DNA of 64,000 nucleotides from Aphrocallistes beatrix (lineage: Eukaryota > Porifera > Hexactinellida > Sceptrulophora > Aphrocallistidae): assembly GCA_963281255.1 (NCBI GenBank), contig OY725489.1, forward strand, positions 1,922,001 through 1,986,000, given 5' to 3'. The notes beneath the pieces were generated by a model. That model was not told the origin of the DNA and ran no database searches. It saw only the letters and a program-made list of their open reading frames with translations. The position numbers and the translations under genes are program-made. Positions within the stretch are counted from its first letter, which is position 1; each line of letters begins with the position of its first letter. Shown piece by piece: positions 29,241 through 40,950 of the stretch.

Positions 29241-30690
29241 ATTGTCGGAAATTCTTTAAACAGAACATGTTGAATGCAATTTTTAGTTATGTACTACTCA
29301 ATAATAACAGTTACAATTAACATTTTTTATACATATGCGGATATATGTATATAATATATTCGTTATACAAGTATAACCCGGTGATTATTAGTATTCCGTA
29401 TAAAATCCTTTAAATTTAATACATTGTTTTATAGCAGAGAAAATTGTTATTTTTGAGATTTAGAGCTAAGATTTGAAAACACTTAAAACGTCCTACTGTG
29501 GGAAACTTTCGGAGTGTAGAATCTGTAGGAAGGTTATCAAAAGCGATGGAGGAGGGTTAAAAGGTTTGCATGTGCATTTGGAAATGATCCATCAAGTTGT
29601 TTGTTAAAACGGGATAATTTGGTAACAATACCTGATAATTCACTCAATCATAAGTGTATTCCTTTCGAAGGCACAATTGAATGCTTCTAAAATATGATAG
29701 AGAGATTTTTGAGGCAAAAATCCATTCCCGGGATTGAGCAACAAAACATGATCCGGGATCGCGAAGCTAGCTGCACAGTATTTATAATGCATTCAATTGT
29801 CAGAGTTCAGAAAAGTAGCTAAATAATTATTGGGAAGTGGTTAGAAGTGGTAGTAATACTATTTGAAACTCGATAAATTCGATACTTTACATCTACACTG
29901 CTCATATTATACATAGATTTAGTCATGAATTTCAATGAATAGTTCCCTAATGGCAAATAAAAGTACTAAGAACGTCTTTACGTATATTATTATGGCTAGA
30001 GTAATTAACAAGTTACACACATTTTGAAGAGTTGAGTAAAATATTTACCGCGTGATACATATCAAGTTTAACAAAGTTTAGATATCCCGAAAGTATGCAT
30101 CATTTTGCTGAAATCGACAAAGCAATATTAATGATTAATGAAGACGGTCACCTCTGACAATTAGTATAGATGAATTGGATGAAGGAATACCGAATATTCT
30201 TGGAGAGGAGATGATATATAAAGAAAGGTCTCCTTTTGGAAAGCATATTTAACTAATCATTAATAAATGCAAGGTTTTAGTGAATAATTTGGGGAACAAA
30301 TATCATAATCACTCATTTCAAACCAATAGTGTATTATTTCCCCAATCTCCCAGAATTTCTAATAACATATTATATGCCAATATATCCGTTTTGAACTGGT
30401 TTAATTCTTGGTCCAGCTTTATTCAACGAAACCTCTGTAACACTTACAAATGCATGTGCCGAAAATTGGACGAGGAATCGAGGAATTGAGGATTGTCAAA
30501 AGAAATATTTAAAAAGATTAAACGAAGTTAAGAAAATTTATGGAGGAATAAAAGCATTTAATTTAGCATTTTTACCTATAAGTAAGAGAGTGATTAAAGA
30601 AAGAAGGCACAAAAAAAACAAGCATAGCTATTCGTAAGAAAGCCCAAAAGCAAACCATAAGCAAAAAGAGAAACTCGATTTCAAACACTA
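29241..30690. other. long AT-rich stretch without recognisable features
   Basis: No conserved frame, terminal repeat or gene fragment recognised. CCCGGGATTGA near 29728 also occurs at 12325, a weak hint of another dispersed repeat. A 69-codon frame at 30280-30489 has no visible relatives and is not called. Confidence 0.4.
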
Positions 30691-31124
30691 CATAAATATT
30701 GTGTAAAAATGGTCATTTAAGCTAAGTCATTCGAAGCCATACAAAAGTCAGATTGGTACACCATCGAAATGACATAAACCTACTAGGCTGGTATTATCGT
30801 AGTTTGAATTTCATCATGATCGGTCCATTGGTAGCAGAGTTATAATGAGTTATGTCGTGCTCGATTTCAAACACTGCATAAATGGTAATGCGGAAATTGT
30901 TCGACTTTTCGAAAAAGAAATAGTTCGAATTGCGGATTTAGGAAATAGTTGGAGTTTTTATCATTAGGATTAATGGTGTTTTTTTGCGAACTATTTCTAC
31001 CATACCGCATAAATAATGCGTAAAATGGTCATCTTTGCAAAGTCACTGGAAGCCATACAGGGGTCACATTTAGATATCATTGAAATGGCAGAAACCTCCT
31101 AGGCTAGTATTAATTTATACGAAA
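30691..31124 (-). repeat. repeat family E, inverted copy interrupted by a family D MITE
   Basis: Complement of the 26611-26990 units: AGAGTTATAATG.GTTATGTCGTGCTCGATTTC and CTCCTAGGCTAGTATTAATT. The copy is split at 30876-31014 by the family D element. Confidence 0.75.
30884..31006. mobile_element. 123-bp MITE, family D, with perfect 8-bp target duplication
   Basis: The element starts GGTAATGCGGAAAT and ends ATTTCTACCATACC. It is flanked by GCATAAAT on both sides (30876-30883, 31007-31014). The intact target is present in the family E copy near 26797. Related to 25797-25940. Confidence 0.85.
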
Positions 31125-31525
31125 CAAGCCCGTTTCGCTTGCTTGCGCTGCGCGGCTGGCGGACACATTGTGTCCGCCGGAGGCGCCTGGGGTCACATTG
31201 ATTAATTATAACGGAGATAACATCTCGAAATACGCCTATCCTACTTTCATAATCGATATCGCTCGAAAATCACCAAATTTGTCAATTTTAAATTTTTGAT
31301 GCGTAATGATGACGTCATAACAGAGTGATGGGTCATCATTTTTGGATGAGAGTTTTATCATATGTGAGATATATTAATATACACATTATATTAAAATTTC
31401 AGTCTTCTATCACCTAAAATGTCTGAGTTATAGGCGAAAAACTGAAATTTCTAATTCTAAAAAAGGTGACAATGACATCATGATGAGTCGACATTTTCGT
31501 CTGAGCTCAGAACTTAGTGGAGCCA
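31125..31525 (-). repeat. repeat family A, copy cut at its AT end
   Basis: Starts at the GC-rich end (TTCGCTTGCTTGCGCTGCGC, palindrome GGCGGACACATTGTGTCCGC) and runs to CAGAACTTAGTGGAGCCATT, where it meets a foldback-B fragment. Confidence 0.78.
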
Positions 31526-31850
31526 TTAGTCAGGTCAATATGATGTATGACCCCAAAATAATTGCAAGAAATTGTTGTATTGCATTTTTCCGTAGTATCA
31601 TGTCTTAAGGATACCGCCCGCAAAAATCCTTTGGTTTGGCTTACAGCCAGGGTATTATACAGCCTTCCAGAGATACGCTCCTAATCTAAAATTTCTAAAT
31701 TTTCATACGCCTAATTGGCTAAATGACATTATAATATTGGGTAAATTGGGTATTTTTCTGAATTTTTACGCTCCTAAACACTTTGCAGCTTAAAATCATA
31801 CGCCTAAAGGAGCTTCTCGCGCTCCTAGATAATTCCTTGCTTACAGCATA
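31526..31850. repeat. fragments of foldback B and of repeat family J
   Basis: 31526-31615 matches the end of foldback B (AGTCAGGTCAATATGATG, GACCCCAAAATAATTGC, GTATCATGTCTTAAGGA). 31625-31850 carries family J sequence (CTTAAAATCATACGCCTAAA, GGAGC...GCTCC), also seen at 12160-12225. Confidence 0.65.
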
Positions 31851-33385
31851 TATTAAGAAGAGAGATATATAAGATGTTAAGCGTGGGCAGGTAGTGCAAT
31901 TAAAAAATATTGAGGCATGCCAAACCGTTTTTGGTTCGCATTTCTAGTTTTTGAGTTACAGCGTCTCAAAGTCGTTTTTTTTCGTTTTTCGCTAGCACAT
32001 CCTAATGGTAGAACTTCCACTCCGTAAATTTTTTCGAACATAGGTTTGGATCAAATGCTTCGAAAATTTAGTCATATATAGTCTATAGTATTCGCTATCG
32101 CATAGGACCAAAAGTAAGTTTTTAAAAAAAAATGTTAATTTTATAGGGGTTTGAAAAAAATTGTCAAAAAACAGCGAAAAAAGCCCGGTTTTTTTTGGAA
32201 ATCACCAATAAAATAATAAATTTATAAGATATCGAAAATCGAGTGATCCTACGTTCATCGCTTGATGATATGGAACAACTCCTGAAATTTTCAAACCTCT
32301 ATCTCAAAGCAATTTTGAGTTAAAATTTTGTAAAGACGATTAATTTTTGAATTTTAGAGTTCTGAGATATAAGGATTTAAAGTTTATTGATCCAAAACAA
32401 TGTACAATGTGTAATAAATTACGACGAAATGCGTTTGCTAGTATATAATATCATATAACTACATTATTTTTACATATTTGAAATAATGTCAATGATAAAT
32501 ATTGAAAATTCTTCTAAAAATGCCCAGATTTCGCTGAGGCCCGAAGTCCCGAATTTTTTTGAAAATTTGAGAATAATAATTATGTTAATTGATATAAAAT
32601 GTTAAATCCATTCTTTTATAGTGAAAGAGGGGCATCTCAAAAGTATATTAGGAAGTTAGAACAAGAGTCTACGACTTTTATTTTTCAAGTTAGTATTTTC
32701 TGATTATGCTGCGTCATCAAATGATAATAAATTTTAAAAATCAACATTCCATTGTATACGAAGCAATTATTATTAATGAATCATGTATATTTAGCGGTAT
32801 AAATGTATATTAGCCGTTAAGAGCTAAGAATTTGGGCATTTAGATCCTAGGATAAAGAGAAATGTCTTGTTTTCGCCGAAAAAAGGGGGGTTTTGTGCAA
32901 ATTTTGGAGAAGGAAATTGAACCATTTTTTTAATATGCATTAATAGCAACAATGGTAAGCTTTTCCTGGATAAAATAATCAAGTGACTCATAATTCTTGA
33001 TCAGGATCACCCTTTTTACATGGATTCAAAGTTCCCCATAGGATTTGTATAACAGTAAAAGCAATGATAGCTCGAGAAATATGTGTTTTTTGACAGAATG
33101 TTCCTTGAGGAACATCTATATTAGTATATTATTTAATGTAATTTTATATATCAGGTACTTAATTGCACGGACATCAACCAATTCTGAACTTTATCTAAAT
33201 TTTAACTTATTTTGAGGTATTATTCGCAATGATTCCCTTGATAACCTTTACTTTTGCTATTTTTCCAACGCTTTTATTGTGCTTATACTAATATTACCTA
33301 GATTATTGAATATAATTTTGGAAATGTATCAGATTAGCTTTCCCTAATTGTATCTAGGTAAAAGATTATCATCATCTACATTTCG
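31851..33385. other. AT-rich stretch without recognisable features
   Basis: No frame or terminal repeat recognised. It lies between repeats and the 3' side of the Mutator-like relic. Confidence 0.4.
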
Positions 33386-33476
33386 GTTTATATATAAACC
33401 TGGAATTGGTTCATAAATAAACCTGGAATTGGTTTATAAAAAACCTGGATTTGGTTTATAAATAAACCTGTGAATT
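33386..33476. repeat. minisatellite, four units of about 23 bp
   Basis: Units built on AAACCTGGAATTGGTTTATA, four in a row with small differences. Confidence 0.85.
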
Positions 33477-33519
33477 TTGGAATAGAAATCGTTCTATTTC
33501 TGTGGACACACCTCGCAAA

Positions 33520-35970
33520 TCATTGATTGCGGTCTTTGACTCTTGACTCATCCACGCAATAAAAATGCCACCATTCAGAGCACCTAACACATCTGAGCCA
33601 ATCAACGCTCTCTTTTCGACCAATCTGACGCTTATTGAGAACTGGGGGATATTCAAGGGCACACAAATAGCACGTTTTGTCATCCTCGCAAACGTCACTA
33701 GGACTAGAAATATCCTCAACAGAGCTATTATACCCTGGAGACTCATCTGAAGAGTTAAAAAGGCTTCTCTTGGACGGAAAAGAAGAGACCGAAACGATAT
33801 TACTATCTTCGCGTGTTGTTATCGACGTTTTCCCCCGAGCAACAACCTTCCTGGTTCCACGGAGAGAAGTCCTACGACCTTTCGAAGAACTAGGACCAGG
33901 AGATATTCCAACACAACTCTCTGACCCAAATGACGAACTTAAATAACTTGGTCCACCCTCCTTTTTTTGTAGATCTCTTTCACGATGTTGTTTCATACTA
34001 CGAAGACGCCTCCTTCGTCGTTGGACATTGATCCCGACCTGACGACTAGCATTCCTTCTGCGTTCATTTTGGCGGTTCATTACTTCAAAAAAAATATTCG
34101 CAGAGGGATTCAATCCTAGCTCTCCCATGAGCTTATAAATAAAAGCTTCGCCTTCATTGAACATCAAGATAGCAAATTTGACACTAACACGAATTGATTG
34201 TGGGGACACGTATCGACTCTTACTCCAGATTGTATTATGGAGTGACTCATTTGCATTCTGAGTCAAACCATGAGTGAGATGACTGCAAAACTCGATGGAA
34301 GCAAACAGTTGAAATGTCTCTTTTACTTTCGCAATGTCCAAGGAGGAAAAATTTGTAATAGCTGGGGGAGCGATTGCACTAGTAGTTTCGGCTAATTTCC
34401 ATCGGCACCAGGATACAGACCCATCTGGACATTTATTATGATCTCCTGCGACGTGAGAAACTAAAACCCATAAAGCCTGTGAGATAGATTCTGCTGATTT
34501 ACCCCGATTCTGGAAGACAACAGTCGAATAATTTGAAGAAATATAATTTGCCTTGTCTTCGGTTAGGCGATGTTGTATATATGAATGGTTTTTCGTGTTT
34601 CTTTTTATCTTTTTTAAATGTTTTCCGAGTCATTTTGTAACATGGGTGGTACACTCCTGCTTACTCACTTTGACAAATTTACAAATTTAAGGATTCATAT
34701 TGCAGACAGCTTGATATGCTTTAGAATCGCCATCCCCGACAAAGATAGAATAAACAAGACCAAGATCTAAAGACCGAGCCCAAATGCGTCGAGCTGCCTC
34801 TGGTTCCATTGCCTGTGAAGATCCCTCAAAGTTCTTCATGCAATTAGGCCGATGTAATTCAAGCCACTGACTATGCTTCTCGGGTTCCGATTCTCGCTTA
34901 GCCACTGACCATGTTACGCACTTCTCACAAAGCCGACTAAGGAGCTCGAAATCCAGAACCTTCTTCGATACAGTGGAAATAACAGATCCGAAGCCAATGT
35001 TGGAATAAAAGCCTCGAGTCTTCCAGGAACTGTCACAGCTAACGATAACGTTGATTGCATTAGGCTCAGGAGATGGTTGTGCGTCGACTCGCGACCTCAA
35101 ATTATGAGCTGCGGAGAGCATGGAGCTATGGCATGCCTGGGTTCCAAGAGCATCCAAGCGTTCGAGATATCGCACAGGCATATGTCTCAGAGGTGGAGGC
35201 ATATCGAAGATTGTGGCAAACTTGTGGAGATCCCTCCAAGACATTCCGGTAGAGTGCACAGTAAGTACCGAACGCATAGTCACATCAGTCATTTGTCTGA
35301 CTGGAAGGGAAACATTGACACATGTTTCGTTTCTTGGCTTCTCAAGAGGTCTGGAGGAATGAAATTCTGAGACAACTAAAGAGCAACGGTGACATTTCAC
35401 AAGAAAACGCGTACTCCAGCCATGTTCCCACGAATGTTCATAAAGGTCTAAGGGGGCTCCGCAGTCTGAACATTTGAGACACGCGAAAACATCGGAGAGA
35501 ATCTCCATATCAACTAACCGCATTCCTCTAGGTCTGTGTGCACTCACTGTAACAGTGTGGTTAGAGGTTGGATAACGGCATAATATTCGAGATTTAGTAG
35601 TCGCTTTTGGCACTGATATATCGGATATATATCCTCTCCTAGGAAGTCGGTGTCCTACATTCTTATGTGGTCGTGATTCGTCCAGTTTGACAGTCTTTTT
35701 GGGGAGACTGTGTTGATTTCCATGAAAATTCTTTCTAGGGCGCCCTCTTTTCGATGTTGGAGGGGATTGGTGGAAGGAAGCTGCTGTCTCTTGGGAAGAT
35801 AACTCGAAATAAAAAAACTGGCCGGAAAGTCCAACAGTACTGGGCGTAGAGGTGGTGGGTGATTGGACGAGAGAATCTGGAAAGATAGAACCAGAATCTA
35901 ACCCTGAATTGGATTCACCAACGTCCCAAATAACAAGGGGAGGATCGCTACCTGAAGAGGTGAATGACAT
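33520..35970 (-). pseudogene. Mutator-like transposase relic with PHD-like C-terminal finger
   Basis: From ATG at 35970 a frame runs to 34687, and the same frame resumes to 33520, about 817 codons in all. It is interrupted by TAA (about 34685) and TGA (about 34630), both within sequence that still reads as protein (KVSKQECTTHVTK). The N-terminus has an AT-hook-like KRGRPRKN. Two Cys pairs (CLKCSDCGAP, CHRC) form a zinc-ribbon-like unit. The core has SCDSSWKTRGF, SSQAMEPEAARRIW and FVGDGDSKAYQAV, followed by HVAGDHNKCPDG and GLTQNANESLHNTIWS. This pattern fits animal 'Mutator-like transposase' proteins (Pfam Mutator, PF20700 as I recall). The tail is Arg-rich, then a finger CYLCALEY...WLRCVRCSEWWHFYCVDE. 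No termini identified. Confidence 0.82.
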
Positions 35971-35973
35971 CAC

Positions 35974-36445
35974 TGCAATAACAGTATGCTAAAACTCTAA
36001 TTATGTAAATAGTATATAAGAATTTTCATAAATTTTGAACAAATCTGAGTTATGATCAAATTATTGGGGACAAAATCGAACTAATGATCAAATTATGAAA
36101 ATAATAAAAATATGTACTAAGAGTAAAAATGAAATAAATAGAAAAAAGATTATAATTCATATTGTAAACCTTTTGCAAAATAAAAGATTTCGATCATTTA
36201 ATCAAGTGGAGCTATATCTATTTTTCTAAGGGAAATAAGTAGAGAATCCTTAGTATATACCACAAATACAAACAATAAAACAATCATTACTGATTGATAA
36301 CATAAACACTGAATATTTCTGAAACAAAAAGAAAAAAAAAGGAATAGAAGGGATTCAATACTAGTACACGAGTATAACGAGTGATAAAATTACAACGCAC
36401 TAACAGACTAGGCTAAAATATTTAAAAAGATTTAAGAAGATCTAA
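35974..36445. other. AT-rich intergenic, nothing recognised
   Basis: Possibly the upstream part of the Mutator-like element; no terminal repeat could be paired. Confidence 0.4.
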
Positions 36446-36944
36446 TTAAGAGTGACATACTAAAAGTTTACCGAAATCGGACTATCCGAAAGTGGATTGG
36501 TTCGCGACACCGTCGTTGACCCCGGACTATACAAATCGCCGGTTTTGAAAACGGATATTTAAACTTTCAAATGATTGCAGATCATTTTTATTGTCATATT
36601 CGTGCTCAGCATCAAATTTCCGACAATTTGATATATATATTGACTATATTTTGGGCAAATATTTTCTGATCCTCCCTAGCAACGGCCTGGAATGTGAAAA
36701 TTCCGATATCCAAATTTGGTAGAAACCAACCCCCCCTTGTTTTTCTCGGCTATGCTTGCTGAGTACGAATTTCTTAATATAAATAGTCTAAATGTTAGTT
36801 TTAAAATATTATTACTTGCGGCTGGTGGCATAAATGTATTATTAATAATGGAAAACAAACAAATAAAATTTAAAATTTGATTTCCATCTCAACTGGGTCT
36901 TGGATTGCTGCAGAAAACACTAGCACAGCTTTGTAAGACGGAAT

Positions 36945-37125
36945 CCTCTTTCATCAACCAGTGTAGAGCAGAGACTTCTCACACCGAGCGAATGCGTGTA
37001 GAAAAGGCAGGCTGTCATAGATGTCGTTCTCAAACGCCTGATATATAACCTTTATGTCATACAATACGGTTGATTTCCCTTTATCCGAGTAGAAGTATAT
37101 CTTTGTACTGTTGTTAATTTCGTGA
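36945..37125 (-). pseudogene. central fragment of the foldback B protein
   Basis: Minus-strand sense KIYFYSDKGKSTVLYDIKVI and SLPFLHAFARCE corresponds to KIYFRSDKGKPTVVYDIKVI and SLLFLHAFTGCD in B1. It is on the strand opposite to the Cys-rich tail that follows, so this copy is rearranged. Confidence 0.7.
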
Positions 37126-37129
37126 TACC

Positions 37130-37480
37130 TGAAAGACAGCCTCTGCCACGAAATTTCACTCTCTGAGGAGCTCCTTCCAGGTGATGTTGTGGAAGGGCAT
37201 GACTGATGGTATGGAGGTCACGAATGGGGATGGGACTGTCAAGATAACAGCCTAATCCCAGTCATGATGGACGTTAACCCTGCATCCGAAGCACTACTGA
37301 AAATGATTTATTGTAACTGTTCTACTGGCTGTAGTAGTCTCAGATGTAGCTGCAGGAAACAAGGACTAAACAGCTCTCAAGCATGCGGACAATGCCAAGA
37401 GAACAACTGCGACAATGTGAGCGAAAGAATTGCATCAGATGATGAAACGGAAGATAAAACTGAAATACGAGCATATCTAT
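37130..37480 (+). pseudogene. Cys-rich tail of the foldback B protein
   Basis: Encodes MIYCNCSTGCSSLRCSCRKQ, GLNSSQACGQCQENNCDN and an acidic tail (SDDETEDKTE). This is the best preserved of the three tail copies: the CxC...C...CxC spacing of CXC/tesmin-like domains is nearly complete. Confidence 0.7.
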
Positions 37481-37487
37481 CAATCTA

Positions 37488-37695
37488 CAGTCAACTCCGC
37501 TTAAGAGGACTACAGGTTAATCGGGCCGACAGCTTAATCAGACCACTTTTGTCAGGACCGGATTATTTATCACACATACATAGAAGCTAATGGAAAATAT
37601 AGACACGTATATCTATATATTTTGAATAGGATTCTCTGCTTAATCGGACCAAAATGTCCTCTCACAGATGTGGTCCTATTAAGCGGAGTCGAGTG
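37488..37695. mobile_element. 208-bp pogo/Tigger-like MITE, TA target duplication
   Basis: Ends CAGTCAACTCCGCTTAA and TTAAGCGGAGTCGAGTG, flanked by TA. Related to 62344-62513. Inserted into foldback B2. Confidence 0.8.
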
Positions 37696-38904
37696 TATTT
37701 AACAACCTATCTCATCTAATTTTCCATTTTTAAATTTCATAGGTGTTAAGAGTCAAATTTATGAGTTTTTTCCCATTAAAAATACACTTACTCAGCAAGC
37801 ATAGCCGAGAAAAACAAGGGGGGGGGGTTGGTTTCTACCAAATTTGGATATCGGAATTTTCACATTCCAGGCCGTTGCTAGGGAGGATCAGAAAATATTT
37901 GCCCAAAATATAGTCAATATATATATCAAATTGTCGGAAATTTGATGCTGAGCACGAATATGACAATAAAAATGATCTGCAATCATTTGAAAGTTTAAAT
38001 ATCCGTTTTCAAAACCAGCGATTTGTATAGTCCGGGGTCAACGACGGTGTCGCGAACCAATCCACTTTCGGATAGTCCGATTTCGGTAAACTTTTAGTAT
38101 GTCACTCTTAAGACATGATACTACGGAAAAATGCAATACAACAATTTCTTGCAGTTATTTTGGGGTTAGGATAATTTGCTTCCTATTTTGACCCGACTAC
38201 ATAGCGAGAAGACTTCCACATGCCAATATATATATACACATATATTCACAAATAAACATTAATCGAATTTTAATAGTAAGGATGGGGATACATACAATTC
38301 GTGACATTACAATAACTATTATACTCGTCATTTTTACTCATCTTCATCACTAACAGTTTACTGTTGGCGCGCCTTCTTTACAAGTAAGTCTAAGCATAGC
38401 ATTCTATACACTAAGGCAATGGTGCTGATCAGTGGACTTGGACTAGGGATTGGTTAGATCAGTTAGTTTATTTTGATTTCAAAATTATAATACAATTGTA
38501 AATTTGCTGTAACTACCCATATTAAGTAAATAATTAGTAACCTACTGCCCTTTTATGAAATCATGAATGGTCTGGAGATAATTTAATACATAGTGGACAT
38601 GTAATAAGTAAAGTAACATATGATTCACAGTTAAAAAGAGCATCGAGTAGTTTAGAAAGTCGAGTAGAAGCGAGATATGATGATAGGGGTAGAATGTAAT
38701 TCCGATGCGTTTTGAATAAGTGTAATTGTAGCCGTTAGTGGAGTTCCTCGATAATGATGAAGTAGATTTCATTCAGACGGTTGTAGATACAGGAGTGATA
38801 GATCATGTCGGAGGATTTATCTATAAGAATATATTACAATAATTAGGTACTAACTTTGGTTCGAAATAATATTTGTAACGGATATAGATAATTATCAGTA
38901 CATA

Positions 38905-39174
38905 CAGGGTGTTTCAAATGTCTTGGTACCGCTTCTAATAGAGCCACGAAAACTAAGAAATCAAAAAATTATCAATCGGGCCGCTGAAAAAGTAATATCG
39001 AAATCATTCTTAGAAAATTTAGTGAGTAGTATGCCAAATCGAGTTAGGAAAGTACTAGAATTGAAAGGTTATTATATTGGCAAATGAAATTCAAAGTGAA
39101 TGGAATTCAGCATGTCTTATATGTAGTATTTAAGTTAAAATGTTCAAGGGGCCAAGACTTTTGAAACACCCTGT
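38905..39174. mobile_element. 270-bp mariner-like MITE in P1
   Basis: Ends ACAGGGTGTTTCAAATGTCT and AGACTTTTGAAACACCCTGT are inverted; the right-hand TA has become TC. The interior is non-coding. Confidence 0.7.
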
Positions 39175-39176
39175 CA

Positions 39177-39376
39177 AGCAGCGGTTCTGAACCTGGGGTA
39201 CGCATAGCACCCCCAGGGGGTACCTGCGGTAAATTATTTTAATTAAGCAATATATTCATGCAGTTCATCCCAAACCAAACCAACAAACAAAATAAAACAA
39301 AAATTAGAGGGGTACGTGAAACCTCATTTTCGCACCAAGGGGTATACTGACTGAAAAGGTTCAGAACTACTGCTGT
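39177..39376. mobile_element. 200-bp hAT-type MITE in P1
   Basis: Ends CAGCGGTTCTGAACCTGGGG and GGTTCAGAACTACTGCTG are inverted and resemble widespread hAT (Charlie-like) termini. No clear 8-bp duplication. Confidence 0.7.
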
Positions 39377-39722
39377 AGAGCCTCAACAAATAGATAGCAA
39401 CTCTCGATATCACTCATTGTTGTAGTTATAATTAGAAATATATCAACCGCGGAGCTAGACCCTAACGAAATTGGACGAACAATGGTTGGAAATACAATTG
39501 TGGGGGATCACTTGGACTGTCGATGGAGCCAAAAACAGTGGAATGAAATATTCAAAGATTCACTGTTAAAATGTATTTCACCTATGTCTAGGTCTGACGA
39601 GTCAATAAGCTTAATTAATTGCACTCTCGAAGTGATGGATGAAAAACTACATGATTTTGAATAGAACATTCAGTTTGAGAGCTATTAAGTTGAAATATTA
39701 GTAAATACTTATCAACCTCATC

Positions 39723-39864
39723 AGGGTTTCTTTCAGGATTTTATGTAAGGGGGGCAAATGAAGGCTTGTAGAACTATAGGGGGGGGGGGGCATGGCCTTT
39801 TTCAATCATACACTTAAGTCATTTCCAAGGGGGGGCAAATGCCCCCCCCTTGAAAGAAACCCTG
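39723..39864. mobile_element. 142-bp hAT-type MITE with G-run core in P1
   Basis: Ends CAGGGTTTCTTTCA and TTGAAAGAAACCCTG are inverted. The core holds runs of 6-12 G/C (GGGGGGGGGGGG at about 39780). Flanks share only CTCAT. Confidence 0.7.
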
Positions 39865-40103
39865 CTCATTGAGGATGGTCTCAACTTAGCGAGTGTCATT
39901 TATAGAAATTCGCGAGGTCGGAATTGTGACGTTTTTATTTTCAAATGCTTTGATATATAATTCGTCGTTAATTGACATGGATCGGTCATGAAAGGTCCGG
40001 TTTCTGAAATAACTTTCTCAATAAAAAATAATAGTTGCTACACATGAGCTATCTAGCCGTTTCGTAGGTCGATTAAATTTAGTCTAGAAAGAAGAGCCTC
40101 GGG

Positions 40104-40489
40104 CCTTATTCACTAAGAAAACTTAAGATTTGCTTAACTTTTGGATCTTCAAAATTAGAAGAGATTTTTAAAGAATTCAAATAGGTTGCATACTCTATTA
40201 ATTTTAAGTGGTACAATTGAAATGCTTGACAAATTTTGACTCATTTGTCAAACTTTTCAGAAAGTTACGTAATATTTTAAGTTAAGTATGACGTCATAAT
40301 ACTTAAGTATGACATCACGAATATTTCGAGAGTGACTTGGAATATTTCCAGTATTTAGGTAGTTTATATTTCTATTGGTATCATTGAACATCTATTTACC
40401 CACATCGTAATGCAACTCTTCAAAATTTCCACTATATAAAGTGATATAAAGTTAAGCAAATCTTAAGTTTTCTTAGTGAATAAGGCCCC
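40104..40489. mobile_element. 386-bp MITE in P1 with about 38-bp inverted ends
   Basis: GGGCCTTATTCACTAAGAAA, then ACTTAAGATTTGCTTAACTT, is mirrored at 40451-40489. The P2 copy lacks it (about 41885), so it entered P1 after the two copies separated. Confidence 0.8.
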
Positions 40490-40499
40490 TGCAGGAAAT

Positions 40500-40950
40500 G
40501 AACTAACTAAGAACTTATCTACCTTTTCTTCGTTGTCAGTAATGCTCTTAGAGTATGCAGATTCCATCAGCAAACGTTCTTTGTGATCCAAAGATAGTCT
40601 CTTAGTCACATAGATAGGAAGGTTGGGAATGTACTGGGTACTGCAGCTTATTAAGAGCTATTCTATCTCTAGAAACTGTAACAGTGCGAAGCCCGTCATT
40701 GTAGGTAATGGTTCTCTCAAATCTCGATGTCATCTGGTTTGAAATGATGTACACATACCTAAACGGTGAGTAGAAGTGTAAATCTGACGATCAGTAAATG
40801 AAACATAATCATAGAAACTTACTCTCATTTGCGTGTTTGCATAGTCCTTCCGTGGGTGTGGAATTGCTCTAAACCATTCTTCAGTTTCAGGTTTTCAGAG
40901 GTAGATTCTGCTTGACTTCCATAATTAGACTTGCAGCCTGGACAGGACAT
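40500..40950 (-). pseudogene. THAP DNA-binding domain of P-element transposase, copy P1
   Basis: ATG at 40950 starts MSCPGCKSNYGSQAEST, a THAP C-x2-4-C start. The exon ends at donor GTAAGT (about 40822). An intron of about 70 nt ends at CCGTTTAG, and the next exon gives VHHFKPDD-like sequence, the C-x2-H end of the THAP finger. Frames are broken. It is an inverted homologue of 41398-41870. Confidence 0.75.

Larger units (their letters stand above)
36446..38197. mobile_element. foldback element B2, left end shortened
   Basis: Left arm 36446-36835 and right arm about 37785-38197 are inverted copies (GACATACTAAAAGTTTACCG against CGGTAAACTTTTAGTATGTC; GAAATTTGATGCTGAGCACG in complement). The right terminus ends TTGACCCGAC followed by TA, but the left lacks the last 100 bp or so. 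Inside are two oppositely oriented pieces of the HAFTGCDTTS/Cys-rich protein and a pogo-like MITE. Confidence 0.78.

Noticed and set aside
39482..39664. 60-codon plus-strand frame inside P1
   Set aside because: No similarity to P transposase or other families recognised, and it runs against the P1 gene direction.
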